The notes below the pieces were generated by a model, which worked only from the letters and a program-made list of their open reading frames with translations, was not told the DNA's origin and ran no database searches. Source: Thalassorhabdus alkalitolerans (GTDB lineage Bacteria; Bacillota; Bacilli; Bacillales; Marinococcaceae). Taken from it: a stretch of DNA of 55,741 nt. The stretch lies in NCBI RefSeq assembly GCF_042656585.1, contig NZ_JBHSPG010000001.1; one strand, written 5' to 3'. Positions 24,645-34,027 of this stretch are shown piece after piece; position 1 is the stretch's first letter, and every line of letters begins with the position of its first letter. The position numbers and the translations under genes were made by a program.

Positions 24645-27600
24645 ATGAAGGGTATCCAACAGGTCTTACTGAACAATAAAGATGTTCAAGCGGTAAAAGA
24701 GGGGGTGGAAGCGGGTTTAAAGGAGCAGTTGGTAACAGGGTTGACAGGGTCGGCCCGCACGATGTTAATGGCTTCGTTTTTTGAAGAGACTTCCCGCCCA
24801 CAGGTTGTGATCACACATAACCTGTACCAAGCTCAAAAACTCTATGAAGACTTAATAGATCTTTTAGGTGATAATGTTTACTTATACCCTGTGAATGAAC
24901 TTATTTCCTCGGAAATAGCTGTGGCCAGCCCTGAAATGATGGCTCAGCGAATCGAGGTATTAAATTCACTGCTGCATGGAAAGAAAGGCGTTGTGGTTGT
25001 CCCTATTGCAGGAATGAGACGTCTTCTCCCTCCTCCATCTCTATGGGAGCGCTGTCAATATCGTTTAAGAGTCGGGGAAGATCTGCCTATAGATGACTTT
25101 GTGTATACGCTGACATCTACGGGGTATCAACGAGCGGATATGGTCAGCTCTCCAGGCGAATTCAGCATTCGCGGAGGTATCATCGATATCTATCCACTGA
25201 CAGAGGAAAATCCTCTGCGTATTGAACTTTTTGATACCGAGATTGATTCCATTCGCTACTTTCACGCAGAAGACCAGCGTTCATTAACGCAAGTAAAAGA
25301 AGTGCTCATTGGTCCGGGCCAGGAAATTATTCTGTTTAAAGAGCATCTATACCGGGGAGCAGAAAAGCTTGAGCACTCCCTTGCAGCCTCTTTAAAGAAA
25401 TTGAAAAACAACGAAGTGAAGGAAAAGCTCCAAAGCTATTTAACGTATGAAAGGGATCAGCTCCGCGAGGGAAGCAGATTTCAGGGGCTGTATAAGTACG
25501 TAAGTTACTACTACGAGGAAACCGGCACGTTATTAGATTACCTGCCGGAAGACTCACTGGTAATGGTTGATGAATTAACAAGAGTTCAGGAAATGGCAGA
25601 AAGGCTGGACAAAGAGGAAGCTGAGTGGAACACCGCATTACTGGAGCAAGGTGAAGTCCCACATGACCTTGAATTATCCATCCCATTTGAAAAGCTTTTT
25701 ACTCGTATGAAGCAGCCAAAGGTTCACCTGTCCTTGTTTTTACGTCATGTGCCTACCATTAATCCGCAAAATATTGTAAATGTGAACTGTAAGTCAATGC
25801 AGCAGTTCCATGGGCAAATGCCTGTGTTACAGGGGGAAGTTGACCGATGGAAAAAAGGCAGCTTTACAGTGGTATTCGTAGCAAGTGATGATGAGCGGGC
25901 GAAAAAGCTGCAAAATATACTGAGTGATTATGATATCGTAACGGAAATAGCGAAGGAAGGTACCTCACTTCGACCAGGATATCTATATATCACCACGGGG
26001 TATTTAAACAGCGGCTTTGAGCTTCCTATGGAAAAGATAGCTGTGATTACGGAAAAAGAAACGTTTACGAAGAAAGTAACAAGAGCAAGAAGAGGTCAGA
26101 AGATTTCTAATGCTGAGCGGATCAAAAGCTATTCAGAGCTTCAGGTCGGTGACCTTATCGTTCACACTAATCATGGGATAGGTAAATATTTAGGAATTGA
26201 AACTCTTGAAGTAAACGGTATTCATAAAGATTATTTAAATATTTCCTACGCAGGAAACGATAAGTTGTATGTGCCTGTGGAACAAATAGACCAGGTGCAG
26301 AAATACGTCGCTTCAGAGGAGAAAGACCCTAAGATCTACGCGCTTGGGGGAAATGAATGGAAAAAGGTTAAACGAAAAGTACAAAATTCAGTAGAAGATA
26401 TAGCAGACGACTTAATCAAGCTTTATGCCGAAAGAGAAGCTTCGAAAGGTTATGCCTATTCACCTGACAGCCCTGAACAAAAAGAATTTGAATCTTCTTT
26501 TCCTTATCAGGAAACAGAGGACCAACTAAGGGCAATTCAAGAAATTAAAGAGGACATGGAGAAAGGCAGGCCAATGGACCGTCTTCTTTGTGGAGATGTT
26601 GGTTATGGGAAAACGGAAGTTGCAATCAGGGCTGCCTTTAAAGCCATTATGGATGGGAAGCAGGTAGCAATACTGGTGCCGACGACCATACTTGCCCAGC
26701 AGCATTACGAGACCATCCAGGAACGGTTTTCGGAATACCCTATTAATGTAGGCCTCTTAAGCCGTTTCCGTACACGAAAGCAGCAAAATGAAACGATAAA
26801 AGGGTTAAAGGCAGGAAGCGTAGATATTGTAATCGGTACCCACCGCGTTCTTTCCAAGGATGTAATATTCAAGGATTTAGGTCTATTAATCGTGGATGAG
26901 GAGCAGCGTTTTGGCGTGACCCATAAAGAAAAGATTAAGCAGCTGAAATCTAATATCGATGTGCTTACGCTGACAGCCACTCCTATACCAAGAACCCTTC
27001 ATATGTCTATGCTCGGTGTCCGGGATTTGTCCGTTATTGAAACACCTCCGGAGAACAGGTTTCCCGTTCAAACGTATGTGCTCGATTATAATGCATCGCT
27101 CATCAAGGAGGCCGTAGAAAGAGAATTGAGCCGGGGAGGACAAGTGTATTTCCTCTACAACCGCGTAGACGATATAAGCCGTATGGCAGATCAAATTTCT
27201 ATGCTTGTTCCGGAAGCAAATGTCACCTATGCACACGGGCAAATGAACGAACAAGAGCTTGAGTCAGTGATGATAGACTTCCTGGAAGGAAATAAAGATG
27301 TCCTGGTGACAACTACTATTATCGAAACAGGTGTAGATATACCGAATGTAAACACTTTAATCATTTACAACGCTGATAAGATGGGGCTCTCGCAGCTGTA
27401 TCAAATACGTGGACGGGTAGGAAGATCTAACCGGGTGGCTTATGCCTATTTTACCTACCAAAGGGATAAGGTGCTAAGTGAAGTTGCTGAAAAACGGCTG
27501 CAGGCTATTAAGGAATTTACAGAATTAGGCTCCGGTTTTAAAATCGCGATGCGCGATCTTTCTATCAGAGGTACAGGAAATCTTCTCGGTGCCCAGCAGC

Positions 27601-28178
27601 ACGGCTATATTGAATCCGTGGGGTTTGATTTGTATTCACAAATGCTGAAGGATGCAATTGAAGAGAGGAAAGGGGATAAACCAAAAGAGAAAGCACCTGA
27701 ACTTGAAATTGATATGAAAGTAGATGCTTATATACCTGCCAGCTATATTGAAGACTCCAAGCAAAAAATTGAAATGTACAAACGTTTTAAAGGAGTGGAG
27801 TCAACAGAGGATATCAGGGATCTGGAGGATGAAATGATTGACCGCTTTGGTGATTTCCCTGTGGAAGTCAAGAACCTTATTTCTCTGACAAAAGTTAAGG
27901 TATACGGACAGGAAGAAGGAGTTGAGGCTTTGCTGCAGGAGAACAACAAAACTTCACTCATTCTTTCAAAAGAAACGAGTGATCAGATAGACGGGGCAAA
28001 GCTGTTTGCTGTCATAAATGATCTTGGCAGAGAATTGGGTCTAGGAGCGACGGATCAAAAAATCAAAATTGTTCTTCAACGACGCAAGATGTCAGATGAA
28101 AAGTACTTGGGCATACTCGAAAAGCTTTTGAAAAGGCTGCCAGAAGCAAAAAAAGAAACGGTTAATCAGACCAATTAA
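24645..28178 (+). CDS. mfd: Transcription-repair coupling factor Mfd
   Basis: Mfd removes RNA polymerase stalled at DNA lesions and recruits the UvrA/UvrB repair proteins. The 1177-residue protein has an N-terminal UvrB-like module (about 1-350), the RNA-polymerase-interacting CarD-like domain (near 490-560, VGDLIVHTNHGIGKYLG), then a superfamily 2 helicase with GDVGYGKTEVA, DEEQRFG and the TATPIPRTL motif, and a C-terminal TRCF domain. Length matches B. subtilis (1177). GAGGAGGAA lies upstream of the ATG. Confidence 0.98.
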   Translation: MKGIQQVLLNNKDVQAVKEGVEAGLKEQLVTGLTGSARTMLMASFFEETSRPQVVITHNLYQAQKLYEDLIDLLGDNVYLYPVNELISSEIAVASPEMMAQRIEVLNSLLHGKKGVVVVPIAGMRRLLPPPSLWERCQYRLRVGEDLPIDDFVYTLTSTGYQRADMVSSPGEFSIRGGIIDIYPLTEENPLRIELFDTEIDSIRYFHAEDQRSLTQVKEVLIGPGQEIILFKEHLYRGAEKLEHSLAASLKKLKNNEVKEKLQSYLTYERDQLREGSRFQGLYKYVSYYYEETGTLLDYLPEDSLVMVDELTRVQEMAERLDKEEAEWNTALLEQGEVPHDLELSIPFEKLFTRMKQPKVHLSLFLRHVPTINPQNIVNVNCKSMQQFHGQMPVLQGEVDRWKKGSFTVVFVASDDERAKKLQNILSDYDIVTEIAKEGTSLRPGYLYITTGYLNSGFELPMEKIAVITEKETFTKKVTRARRGQKISNAERIKSYSELQVGDLIVHTNHGIGKYLGIETLEVNGIHKDYLNISYAGNDKLYVPVEQIDQVQKYVASEEKDPKIYALGGNEWKKVKRKVQNSVEDIADDLIKLYAEREASKGYAYSPDSPEQKEFESSFPYQETEDQLRAIQEIKEDMEKGRPMDRLLCGDVGYGKTEVAIRAAFKAIMDGKQVAILVPTTILAQQHYETIQERFSEYPINVGLLSRFRTRKQQNETIKGLKAGSVDIVIGTHRVLSKDVIFKDLGLLIVDEEQRFGVTHKEKIKQLKSNIDVLTLTATPIPRTLHMSMLGVRDLSVIETPPENRFPVQTYVLDYNASLIKEAVERELSRGGQVYFLYNRVDDISRMADQISMLVPEANVTYAHGQMNEQELESVMIDFLEGNKDVLVTTTIIETGVDIPNVNTLIIYNADKMGLSQLYQIRGRVGRSNRVAYAYFTYQRDKVLSEVAEKRLQAIKEFTELGSGFKIAMRDLSIRGTGNLLGAQQHGYIESVGFDLYSQMLKDAIEERKGDKPKEKAPELEIDMKVDAYIPASYIEDSKQKIEMYKRFKGVESTEDIRDLEDEMIDRFGDFPVEVKNLISLTKVKVYGQEEGVEALLQENNKTSLILSKETSDQIDGAKLFAVINDLGRELGLGATDQKIKIVLQRRKMSDEKYLGILEKLLKRLPEAKKETVNQTN

Positions 28179-28229
28179 ACAGTATTAAAGGGAAAACAGG
28201 CAAATTTTAAAAAATATATGGAAATTGAA

Positions 28230-28259
28230 TGAATAGTTCTTTTTTGGTGACGGATAATA
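28230..28259 (+). promoter_or_regulatory. Possible sigma-G promoter of spoVT
   Basis: TGAATA at 28230-28235, 17 nt and GATAATA at 28253-28259 resemble the sigma-G pattern with one deviation in the -10. B. subtilis spoVT is a sigma-G gene. The leader would be about 120 nt. Confidence 0.4.
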
Positions 28260-28388
28260 GGAGTAGCAAAACGATGAAGTAGAACTTTTCAACAGAAAAG
28301 TCTCGAAAAGAAAGGCAGCTAAGTTTATACCACCATTCTTTTATTCATCTCATCAAGAGAAAACAACTTAGAAAGTGAGGCATCTCAG

Positions 28389-28928
28389 ATGAAAGCTACT
28401 GGTATTGTCCGTCGGATTGATGATCTCGGAAGGGTCGTCATTCCTAAAGAAATTCGCCGAACTTTACGAATAAGGGAAGGCGATCCATTAGAGATTTTTG
28501 TAGATCGAGACGGGGAAGTCATACTGAAGAAATATTCCCCTATCTCAGAATTGGGTGATTTTGCAAAGGAATATGCAGAGGCATTATACGAAACACTGCA
28601 CCATCCTATTTTGATCGCTGATCGCGATACGTACATTGCTGTTTCTGGGGGATCAAAGAAAGAGTATGGCACGAAAAGCGTTGGAGAAGTAGTTGAGGAA
28701 GCCATCTCCGAACGTCAGACAAAGATCGAGAGCAGTCAAGGAGAATATAACGTCGTCAGTGACCATAAGGAAGAAATGCAAGGCTATGTGGTAGCTCCTA
28801 TCATTGCTAATGGTGATCCTATTGGAGCAGTTGTTATGGTTGCCAAGAATGAATCATTTCATAGTGAAGTAACACAAAAGCTTCTGGAAACTGCAGCCGG
28901 TTTTCTAGCCAGACAAATGGAGCAATAA
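28389..28928 (+). CDS. spoVT: Stage V sporulation protein T
   Basis: SpoVT regulates sigma-G-dependent genes in the forespore. The 179-residue protein has the SpoVT-AbrB DNA-binding domain at 1-50 (MKATGIVRRIDDLGRVVIPKEIRR) and a C-terminal GAF domain (about 55-178) that mediates tetramer formation and may sense a ligand. Location between mfd and the yabM-yabN genes matches B. subtilis. An SD-like GAAAGTGAGG lies about 10 nt upstream. Confidence 0.97.
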   Translation: MKATGIVRRIDDLGRVVIPKEIRRTLRIREGDPLEIFVDRDGEVILKKYSPISELGDFAKEYAEALYETLHHPILIADRDTYIAVSGGSKKEYGTKSVGEVVEEAISERQTKIESSQGEYNVVSDHKEEMQGYVVAPIIANGDPIGAVVMVAKNESFHSEVTQKLLETAAGFLARQMEQ

Positions 28929-28948
28929 TAAAGATTATAACCGATTTC

Positions 28949-28976
28949 AAAAAAGCAGCCAGCGGGCTGCTTTTTT
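28949..28976 (+). terminator. spoVT terminator
   Basis: AAAAAAGCAGCC pairs with GGCTGCTTTTTT around AGC plus one G; the T run is part of the stem. Confidence 0.88.
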
Positions 28977-29014
28977 GCAGTCATCTTTCGTTCTCTTAGG
29001 AAAGTCGTACAATG

Positions 29015-29023
29015 TGATATAAT
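29015..29023 (+). promoter_or_regulatory. Extended -10 promoter before yabM
   Basis: TGATATAAT is an extended -10 (TGNTATAAT). No good -35 is visible 17 bp upstream. It would start a leader of about 50 nt to the yabM TTG. Confidence 0.45.
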
Positions 29024-29079
29024 TAACGCCGGATACAATCCCGGGAGATAAAGCTACATATGAGAAAGGAAGAGCCTTT

Positions 29080-30687
29080 TTGGAGAATCGGAACATACCC
29101 GCTGGCAGTAAATTAATAAAGGGAGCTCTTATCCTTTCAGCAGCCGGTTTACTGGGAAAAGTACTTAGTGCTCTATACAGAGTCCCTTACCAGAATTTAA
29201 CCGGAGACTTAGGTTATTATGTTTATCAGCAGATTTATCCATTCTACGGAGCTGTAATGGTCATCTCCATGTATGGGTTTCCGGTGATTATTTCAAAAAT
29301 GATGCTTGAAGATCGTTTACATAGATCCAAGGGAGAGGAAATCGCAGCCGCCTCTTTTATATTACTTTCACTTTTTTTCCTGCCGTTATGTATTCTATTG
29401 TGGGTAGCTGCTCCTTTTCTTGCAGAGTGGATGGGAGACGAAATGCTAGCGTTCCCGCTTCAAATCATCTCTTTATCCGTATTGACAGTCCCCTTTCTAG
29501 CTTCAGTCCGCGGGTACGGACAAGGAAGGGGAAATATGGTACCTACAGCTGTTTCTCACCTATCCGAGCAAGTGCTGAGAGTAGCGGTGATATTGATATT
29601 TGCTTGGGTTACATACATAAGCCAGGGAACAGCATATCAGGCAGGAACAGGAGCAGCCCTTGGGTCAGTTATCGGAAGTGCAGCGGGAGCTGTGGTACTC
29701 TTTTTTGTTACATTTAAAAGCCACCCGATTTCCTTTACACATCTTCACTGGCCAAGTGTGTTTGCTTCAAGCAGACAAATAGGAAAAAGACTTTTTGTAA
29801 ATGGTATGCTCGTTTCTTTAGGAGCTATGATGTTTATTATCTATCAGCTTGTTGATGCATTGATGGTCATTCGAATGCTTCAAGGAGCAGGACTTGCTGG
29901 AGAAGAAGCGATGGTGGCAAAAGGTGTATTCGACCGCGGCCAGCCTCTCTTACAGTTTGGAACACTGGCGGCTACTGCATTTTCCTTAGCTGTAATTCCA
30001 TATATCAGCAGAGAAGTTTCAAGGAAAAACGAGAAGGAAGCCCGCATATTCGGGGAGCTTGCCATAAGGGTAAGCATCATTCTTGGGGCAGCAGCTGCCT
30101 TGGGGCTGTGGGTCATTGCTGAATCCGTAAACGTCATGTTGTTTGTTAATGGACACGGTACAGAGGTGCTTAGGTGGCTTGGCTTAACACTAGCCGTAAG
30201 CGGCGCAGCCGTCACATCAGCAGCTGTACTTCAAGGCAGAGACCACTTTTATCTGCCGGCTATTCACTTAAGTATAGGTATTATCGTCAAAATTTCTTTG
30301 AACATTTTGCTTATTCCAGCTTTCACAACAATTGGAGCTGCGGCAGCAACCGTAACAGGGATAGGAGTTACAGCTCTGCTAAATATTATTTTTATTTACC
30401 GAAAAGGCTATGCTGTAAAAATACAAGCCTTGCATGTTGTCAAAGGGGGAGCTGCTCTGCTTTTTATGTTACTGTGCACTTGGATTTTACATACCTGTCT
30501 TATGACTGCAGGGGAAGGTGGACGGGGAGTTCATGCCATTGCGGCGGTATGTTCTGCCACCGGAGGAGGAGGCATCTTTTTGCACCTCTTGTTACGCTGG
30601 AAAGTGATCTCCTCTCCTGAAAGCAGCTATCTCCCTGGCATGGACCGTTTAGAAAAGATTCTGTTGGTAAAGGAGCGATCAGCATGA
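29080..30687 (+). CDS. yabM: SpoVB/YabM-family polysaccharide (lipid) flippase
   Basis: This 535-residue integral membrane protein of the MOP exporter superfamily has some 14 hydrophobic segments; the first follows a short cytoplasmic start at about residue 15. It is homologous to B. subtilis YabM and related to SpoVB, which handle lipid-linked wall precursors. The specific cargo is unknown. The start is TTG 29080 with AAAGGAAG 7 nt upstream. It overlaps yabN by 4 bp (ATGA). Confidence 0.88.
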   Translation: MENRNIPAGSKLIKGALILSAAGLLGKVLSALYRVPYQNLTGDLGYYVYQQIYPFYGAVMVISMYGFPVIISKMMLEDRLHRSKGEEIAAASFILLSLFFLPLCILLWVAAPFLAEWMGDEMLAFPLQIISLSVLTVPFLASVRGYGQGRGNMVPTAVSHLSEQVLRVAVILIFAWVTYISQGTAYQAGTGAALGSVIGSAAGAVVLFFVTFKSHPISFTHLHWPSVFASSRQIGKRLFVNGMLVSLGAMMFIIYQLVDALMVIRMLQGAGLAGEEAMVAKGVFDRGQPLLQFGTLAATAFSLAVIPYISREVSRKNEKEARIFGELAIRVSIILGAAAALGLWVIAESVNVMLFVNGHGTEVLRWLGLTLAVSGAAVTSAAVLQGRDHFYLPAIHLSIGIIVKISLNILLIPAFTTIGAAAATVTGIGVTALLNIIFIYRKGYAVKIQALHVVKGGAALLFMLLCTWILHTCLMTAGEGGRGVHAIAAVCSATGGGGIFLHLLLRWKVISSPESSYLPGMDRLEKILLVKERSA

Positions 30688-32168
30688 CTAGTAAAAAAAT
30701 TTCAATCGTAGGTCTAGGACCTGCAGGTCTTGAATTTCTTCCACTAGGAGCATACAGGTTCATTAAAAAACAAGAGAAGGTCTACGCCAGAACAACAGAT
30801 CATCCTGCTGTGAAAGATCTTCAGGAGGAATCTATAGCAATTGACAGCTTTGATTATTTATACGAAAAGCATGGAAATTTTGAGGATGTTTATAAGGAGA
30901 TTGTAGAACGGCTCAGTGAGGAAGCACGCTCAACGAATGTTTGCTATGTCGTTCCTGGTCATCCCATGGTTGCTGAAATGACGGTACAGCTGCTCATTGA
31001 AAAAGAAGCAAAGGGTGAAGTGTCTATAGAATTTAAGGGAGGAGCAAGCTTCCTTGATCCCATGTTTCAAGCTCTTCAGATTGACCCGAGTGATGGTTTT
31101 CAGCTTTTAGATGCGACTGAGCTGAGTAAGGAAAATATGAATGTACGACAGCATATGATCATTACCCAACTATATGATCCACTTATTGCTTCGGAGGTTA
31201 AGCTTACTCTGATGGAAAAAGTTCCAGATGACTATGAGGTAAAGCTGGTAACAGCGGCAGGGTCTAGGAGGGAAAGGGTAGAGACGCTCCCTTTGTATGA
31301 GTTGGACAGAAAAGCGGAGATAAGCAATTTAACAGCACTATATATTCCTCCAGTAAAGGATGAAGCGCTCCTGTACCAGGACTTCAACACACTTCGGCAG
31401 GTAATTGCAGAGCTTAGAGGTCCAAATGGCTGCCCGTGGGACAAAAAGCAAACACACCAGTCTCTTAAAAAATATCTTCTTGAAGAAGCTTACGAAGTAT
31501 TGGACGCTATTGATGAAGAAGATGACTGGCATCTTCAAGAAGAGCTGGGAGATGTATTGCTTCAAGTCATGCTTCATGCGCAAATTGGAGAAGATGAGGG
31601 TTACTTCACGATAGATGATGTGATAGAAACCATTACAGAAAAAATGATTCGCCGCCATCCTCATGTATTTGGAGAAGAGCAGGCAGAAACGGCCGACGAG
31701 GTAGTGACTAATTGGGATGCAATAAAAAAGGAAGAGAAAAAAAACAAAGGGGAAGATACAGAGACATCCTCTATATTAAGCAGTATCCCCGTGTCCCTTC
31801 CGTCCTTAATGAGAGCATTCGATCTCCAAAAACAAGCAGCGAAAGTGGGGTTTGACTGGGGCGAAGCAGAGCCAGTCTGGGCTAAACTTCAGGAGGAAAT
31901 AGAAGAAATAAAGGCTGAAATTCAACAAGCTGACAAGGAAGCGATGAAAAAGGAATTCGGGGATCTGTTGTTTGTCCTGGTAAATCTGGGCCGCCACTAT
32001 GGCCTTCATCCTGAAGAATCCCTTCATATGACGAACCAGAAATTCCAACGTCGATTTGCCTATATCGAAAAAAGGGTACGAGAAGAAAAGAAAAACCTTG
32101 AGGACATGAAATTAGAAGAAATGGATGCTTTATGGGAAGAGGCAAAAAGGAAGGAGAGAGAATCATGA
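30684..32168 (+). CDS. yabN: YabN: tetrapyrrole methylase-like plus MazG NTP pyrophosphohydrolase
   Basis: This 494-residue fusion has an N-terminal SAM-methyltransferase-like domain (about 1-215, starting ISIVGLGPAGLEFLPLGAYR) and two MazG modules (about 235-330 and 385-480). The first MazG carries the EEAYEVLDA helix and the EELGDVLLQ motif that holds magnesium; the second has EFGDLLF. MazG proteins hydrolyse non-canonical or alarmone nucleotides. The methylase domain's substrate is unknown. Overlaps yabM and rqcP by 4 bp each, so translation is tightly coupled. Confidence 0.93.
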   Translation: MTSKKISIVGLGPAGLEFLPLGAYRFIKKQEKVYARTTDHPAVKDLQEESIAIDSFDYLYEKHGNFEDVYKEIVERLSEEARSTNVCYVVPGHPMVAEMTVQLLIEKEAKGEVSIEFKGGASFLDPMFQALQIDPSDGFQLLDATELSKENMNVRQHMIITQLYDPLIASEVKLTLMEKVPDDYEVKLVTAAGSRRERVETLPLYELDRKAEISNLTALYIPPVKDEALLYQDFNTLRQVIAELRGPNGCPWDKKQTHQSLKKYLLEEAYEVLDAIDEEDDWHLQEELGDVLLQVMLHAQIGEDEGYFTIDDVIETITEKMIRRHPHVFGEEQAETADEVVTNWDAIKKEEKKNKGEDTETSSILSSIPVSLPSLMRAFDLQKQAAKVGFDWGEAEPVWAKLQEEIEEIKAEIQQADKEAMKKEFGDLLFVLVNLGRHYGLHPEESLHMTNQKFQRRFAYIEKRVREEKKNLEDMKLEEMDALWEEAKRKERES

Positions 32169-32446
32169 GAATTGATAAGTTTTTAAAGGTTTCCCGTTTA
32201 ATCAAACGCAGAACCTTAGCAAAAGAAGTGGCTGCCAAGGGAAGAATTACAGTTAACGGAAACAAGGCTAAAGCCGGCACCGAGGTAAAAGAAGGCGACG
32301 AGATTGCGATTCAGTTTGGAAGTAAAAAAGTTACGGTAAGGGTAGAGGCAATCAAGGATACGACAAAGAAAGAAGAATCAAATTCGATGTACACTGTTTT
32401 AAAAGAAGAAGTGCAAGAGGCAAAAGAAGAGGAGAGAAATTACTAA
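32165..32446 (+). CDS. rqcP: RqcP (YabO), S4-domain ribosome quality-control factor
   Basis: This 93-residue RNA-binding S4 protein begins MRIDKFLKVSRLIKRR and has the GRITVNGNKAKA turn. RqcP binds 50S subunits carrying stalled nascent chains and works with RqcH in alanine tailing. ATG 32165 overlaps the yabN stop; the frame is open from 32132 but that part lies inside yabN. The charged Glu/Lys C-terminus extends slightly past the B. subtilis protein (86 residues). Confidence 0.92.
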   Translation: MRIDKFLKVSRLIKRRTLAKEVAAKGRITVNGNKAKAGTEVKEGDEIAIQFGSKKVTVRVEAIKDTTKKEESNSMYTVLKEEVQEAKEEERNY

Positions 32447-32449
32447 AGT

Positions 32450-32476
32450 TAACCTGGCTGCGGTCAGGTTATTTTT
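32450..32476 (+). terminator. Terminator after rqcP
   Basis: TAACCTG pairs with CAGGTTA around an 8-nt loop, followed by TTTTT. Confidence 0.85.
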
Positions 32477-32556
32477 GTTTTGCTTATTCGTTTATTCTAT
32501 TACTCTCTTGTGACGCATAGGGATGAAACAAGCTAAAGAAACAGGAGAGTGGTCGT

Positions 32557-32853
32557 ATGACATACCGTGATGATTATCAAGTAGAGCGTCCTCAAAAGGT
32601 TCATGATATTACCCTCAAAGGAAGAAAAACATTAGAGATTTCAGGTGTGAAAGAAGTTGAAAGCTTTGACAATGAAGAGTTTCTATTAGAAACAGAGCTT
32701 GGCTATCTTTCCATCAGGGGCCATAACCTTCACATGAAAAACCTGGATGTAAAGGAAGGCGTTGTTTCTATTGAAGGGAAGGTAGATGACCTCATCTATC
32801 TGGATCAGCAGGATAACAAAACAAAAGGCTTATTCGGGAAGTTGTTCAAGTGA
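32557..32853 (+). CDS. yabP: Sporulation protein YabP
   Basis: This 98-residue protein of the YabP/YqfC family is made in the mother cell. In B. subtilis yabP and yabQ are transcribed by sigma-E; loss of yabP has little effect. The family pattern is clear in the LEISGVKEVESFD and LSIRGHNLHMKNLDVKEG segments, predicting a small all-beta domain. GGAGAGTGG precedes the ATG. A poor sigma-E-like -10 near 32515 was not called. Overlaps yabQ by 4 bp. Confidence 0.92.
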   Translation: MTYRDDYQVERPQKVHDITLKGRKTLEISGVKEVESFDNEEFLLETELGYLSIRGHNLHMKNLDVKEGVVSIEGKVDDLIYLDQQDNKTKGLFGKLFK

Positions 32854-33449
32854 CACTCTCTGTCCAGTTCTACACTATGCTTGTAATGGTCCTTATGGGA
32901 ACAGCAGTAGGAATGAATTTAGATTTATATCACCGGTTCCTGGGGAAAGAACGATATTTTTCCTGGAGACGAGCTTTACTTGATGTATTGTTCTGGGTGG
33001 TTCAAGCCTTATTGATATTTTATTTTCTCCTTCATGCTAATGAAGGAGAAATGCGTATTTATGTTTTTCTTGCTCTCCTCTTTGGCTTTTATTTTTACCG
33101 TCTTTGGGGCAGAGAAGTTTTTATGTCTACCGTCGAGAAAGTAATTACCTTTGTAAAACATTTGCTTCGTATTTGCAAGCAGATAATTACATTAACCGTT
33201 TTCAAACCTGTCAAATTCATATTGAAAGTCTTGGTAAGCTTAGGTATGATAGGAATAACAACCTTGTGTTCGATAGCAATAGGAATCTTCCGTGTAATTA
33301 TATTCCCTCTTCGCTGGTTGGCATCGCCAATTGTTAGCCTGTTTATCCGCTGGTTCCCTCCTTCTTTGCGAAAAAGCATAAATTCTAAGGTAGATTTATT
33401 AAAAAAATGGGTAAAGGAGTGGCGGATATTTAAACGTAAAGGTGGTTAG
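32850..33449 (+). CDS. yabQ: Sporulation membrane protein YabQ
   Basis: YabQ is required for spore cortex formation in B. subtilis. The 199-residue protein has about four hydrophobic segments near the N-terminus (roughly 1-22, 38-60, 68-86) and around 115-150, and a basic C-terminus. The start is GTG 32850, overlapping the yabP stop. It ends two bases before divIC, joining a sporulation gene to a cell-division gene as in B. subtilis. Confidence 0.9.
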   Translation: MTLSVQFYTMLVMVLMGTAVGMNLDLYHRFLGKERYFSWRRALLDVLFWVVQALLIFYFLLHANEGEMRIYVFLALLFGFYFYRLWGREVFMSTVEKVITFVKHLLRICKQIITLTVFKPVKFILKVLVSLGMIGITTLCSIAIGIFRVIIFPLRWLASPIVSLFIRWFPPSLRKSINSKVDLLKKWVKEWRIFKRKGG

Positions 33450-33451
33450 AA

Positions 33452-33844
33452 ATGGCAGATCAAAAAAAGAAAATTACCAGACTGAAAACACAGTACGCAA
33501 GCGAGAAGAATCGTGAGCAGGAAAGAATGAAAGCTGTAGAAGAAAAGCGTAGACGCGGCCTGTCACGGCGCCTTACTGCTCTTGCAGCAGTCGGCATTCT
33601 TTTTACTATTATTGCCTCCGTTACTTTAATATCCCAGTGGTCCATGCTTGAAGCAAAGAAAGAAGAAAGAAACAGCTTGGAAATAGAGATAAAAGAGCTG
33701 CAAGCGGAGGAAATAGAATTGAAGCAGGAGATCGAGAACTACAACGATATAGATTACATAGCAGAAATTGCTAGAAGAGATTATTATCTAACAAAGCCTG
33801 GAGAAACGTTATTTAAAGTTCCGGCACAACAACAGTCTGATTGA
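33452..33844 (+). CDS. divIC: Cell-division protein DivIC (FtsB homologue)
   Basis: DivIC forms a complex with FtsL and DivIB at the division septum. The 130-residue bitopic protein has a basic cytoplasmic N-terminus, one membrane helix at about 38-60 (LTALAAVGILFTIIASVTLIS), an extracellular coiled coil (about 68-100, EIKELQAEEIELKQEIEN) and a short C-terminal domain with YYLTKPGE. AAGGTGG precedes the ATG. It probably shares the yabP-yabQ transcript. Confidence 0.95.
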   Translation: MADQKKKITRLKTQYASEKNREQERMKAVEEKRRRGLSRRLTALAAVGILFTIIASVTLISQWSMLEAKKEERNSLEIEIKELQAEEIELKQEIENYNDIDYIAEIARRDYYLTKPGETLFKVPAQQQSD

Positions 33845-33870
33845 CACTTATTTTTTCATTCAAGTATAAT
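33841..33870 (+). promoter_or_regulatory. Promoter upstream of yabR (sigma-A)
   Basis: TTGACA at 33841-33846 and TATAAT at 33865-33870 with an 18-bp spacer. The -35 overlaps the divIC stop. A second TATAAT near 33951 has no convincing -35. The leader to yabR would be about 150 nt. Confidence 0.75.
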
Positions 33871-34027
33871 AGTGGTGGCTGGCGGAAGGCATGCATGAAA
33901 ACTTGCCCTGCTTACAAATAAGTGATTAACAAATTGTCTCACTTATCGTGTATAATAAAGGTGCAGGATATTCTTGCCCAAGGCCGCAATGAAATTTGAG
34001 AAGTATACAAGGAGGAGCATTTTTTTC

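Noticed and set aside
32490..32556. Sigma-E promoter before yabP
   Set aside because: The best match (CATAGGGA near 32515) deviates from the -10 consensus and no convincing -35 is at the right distance.
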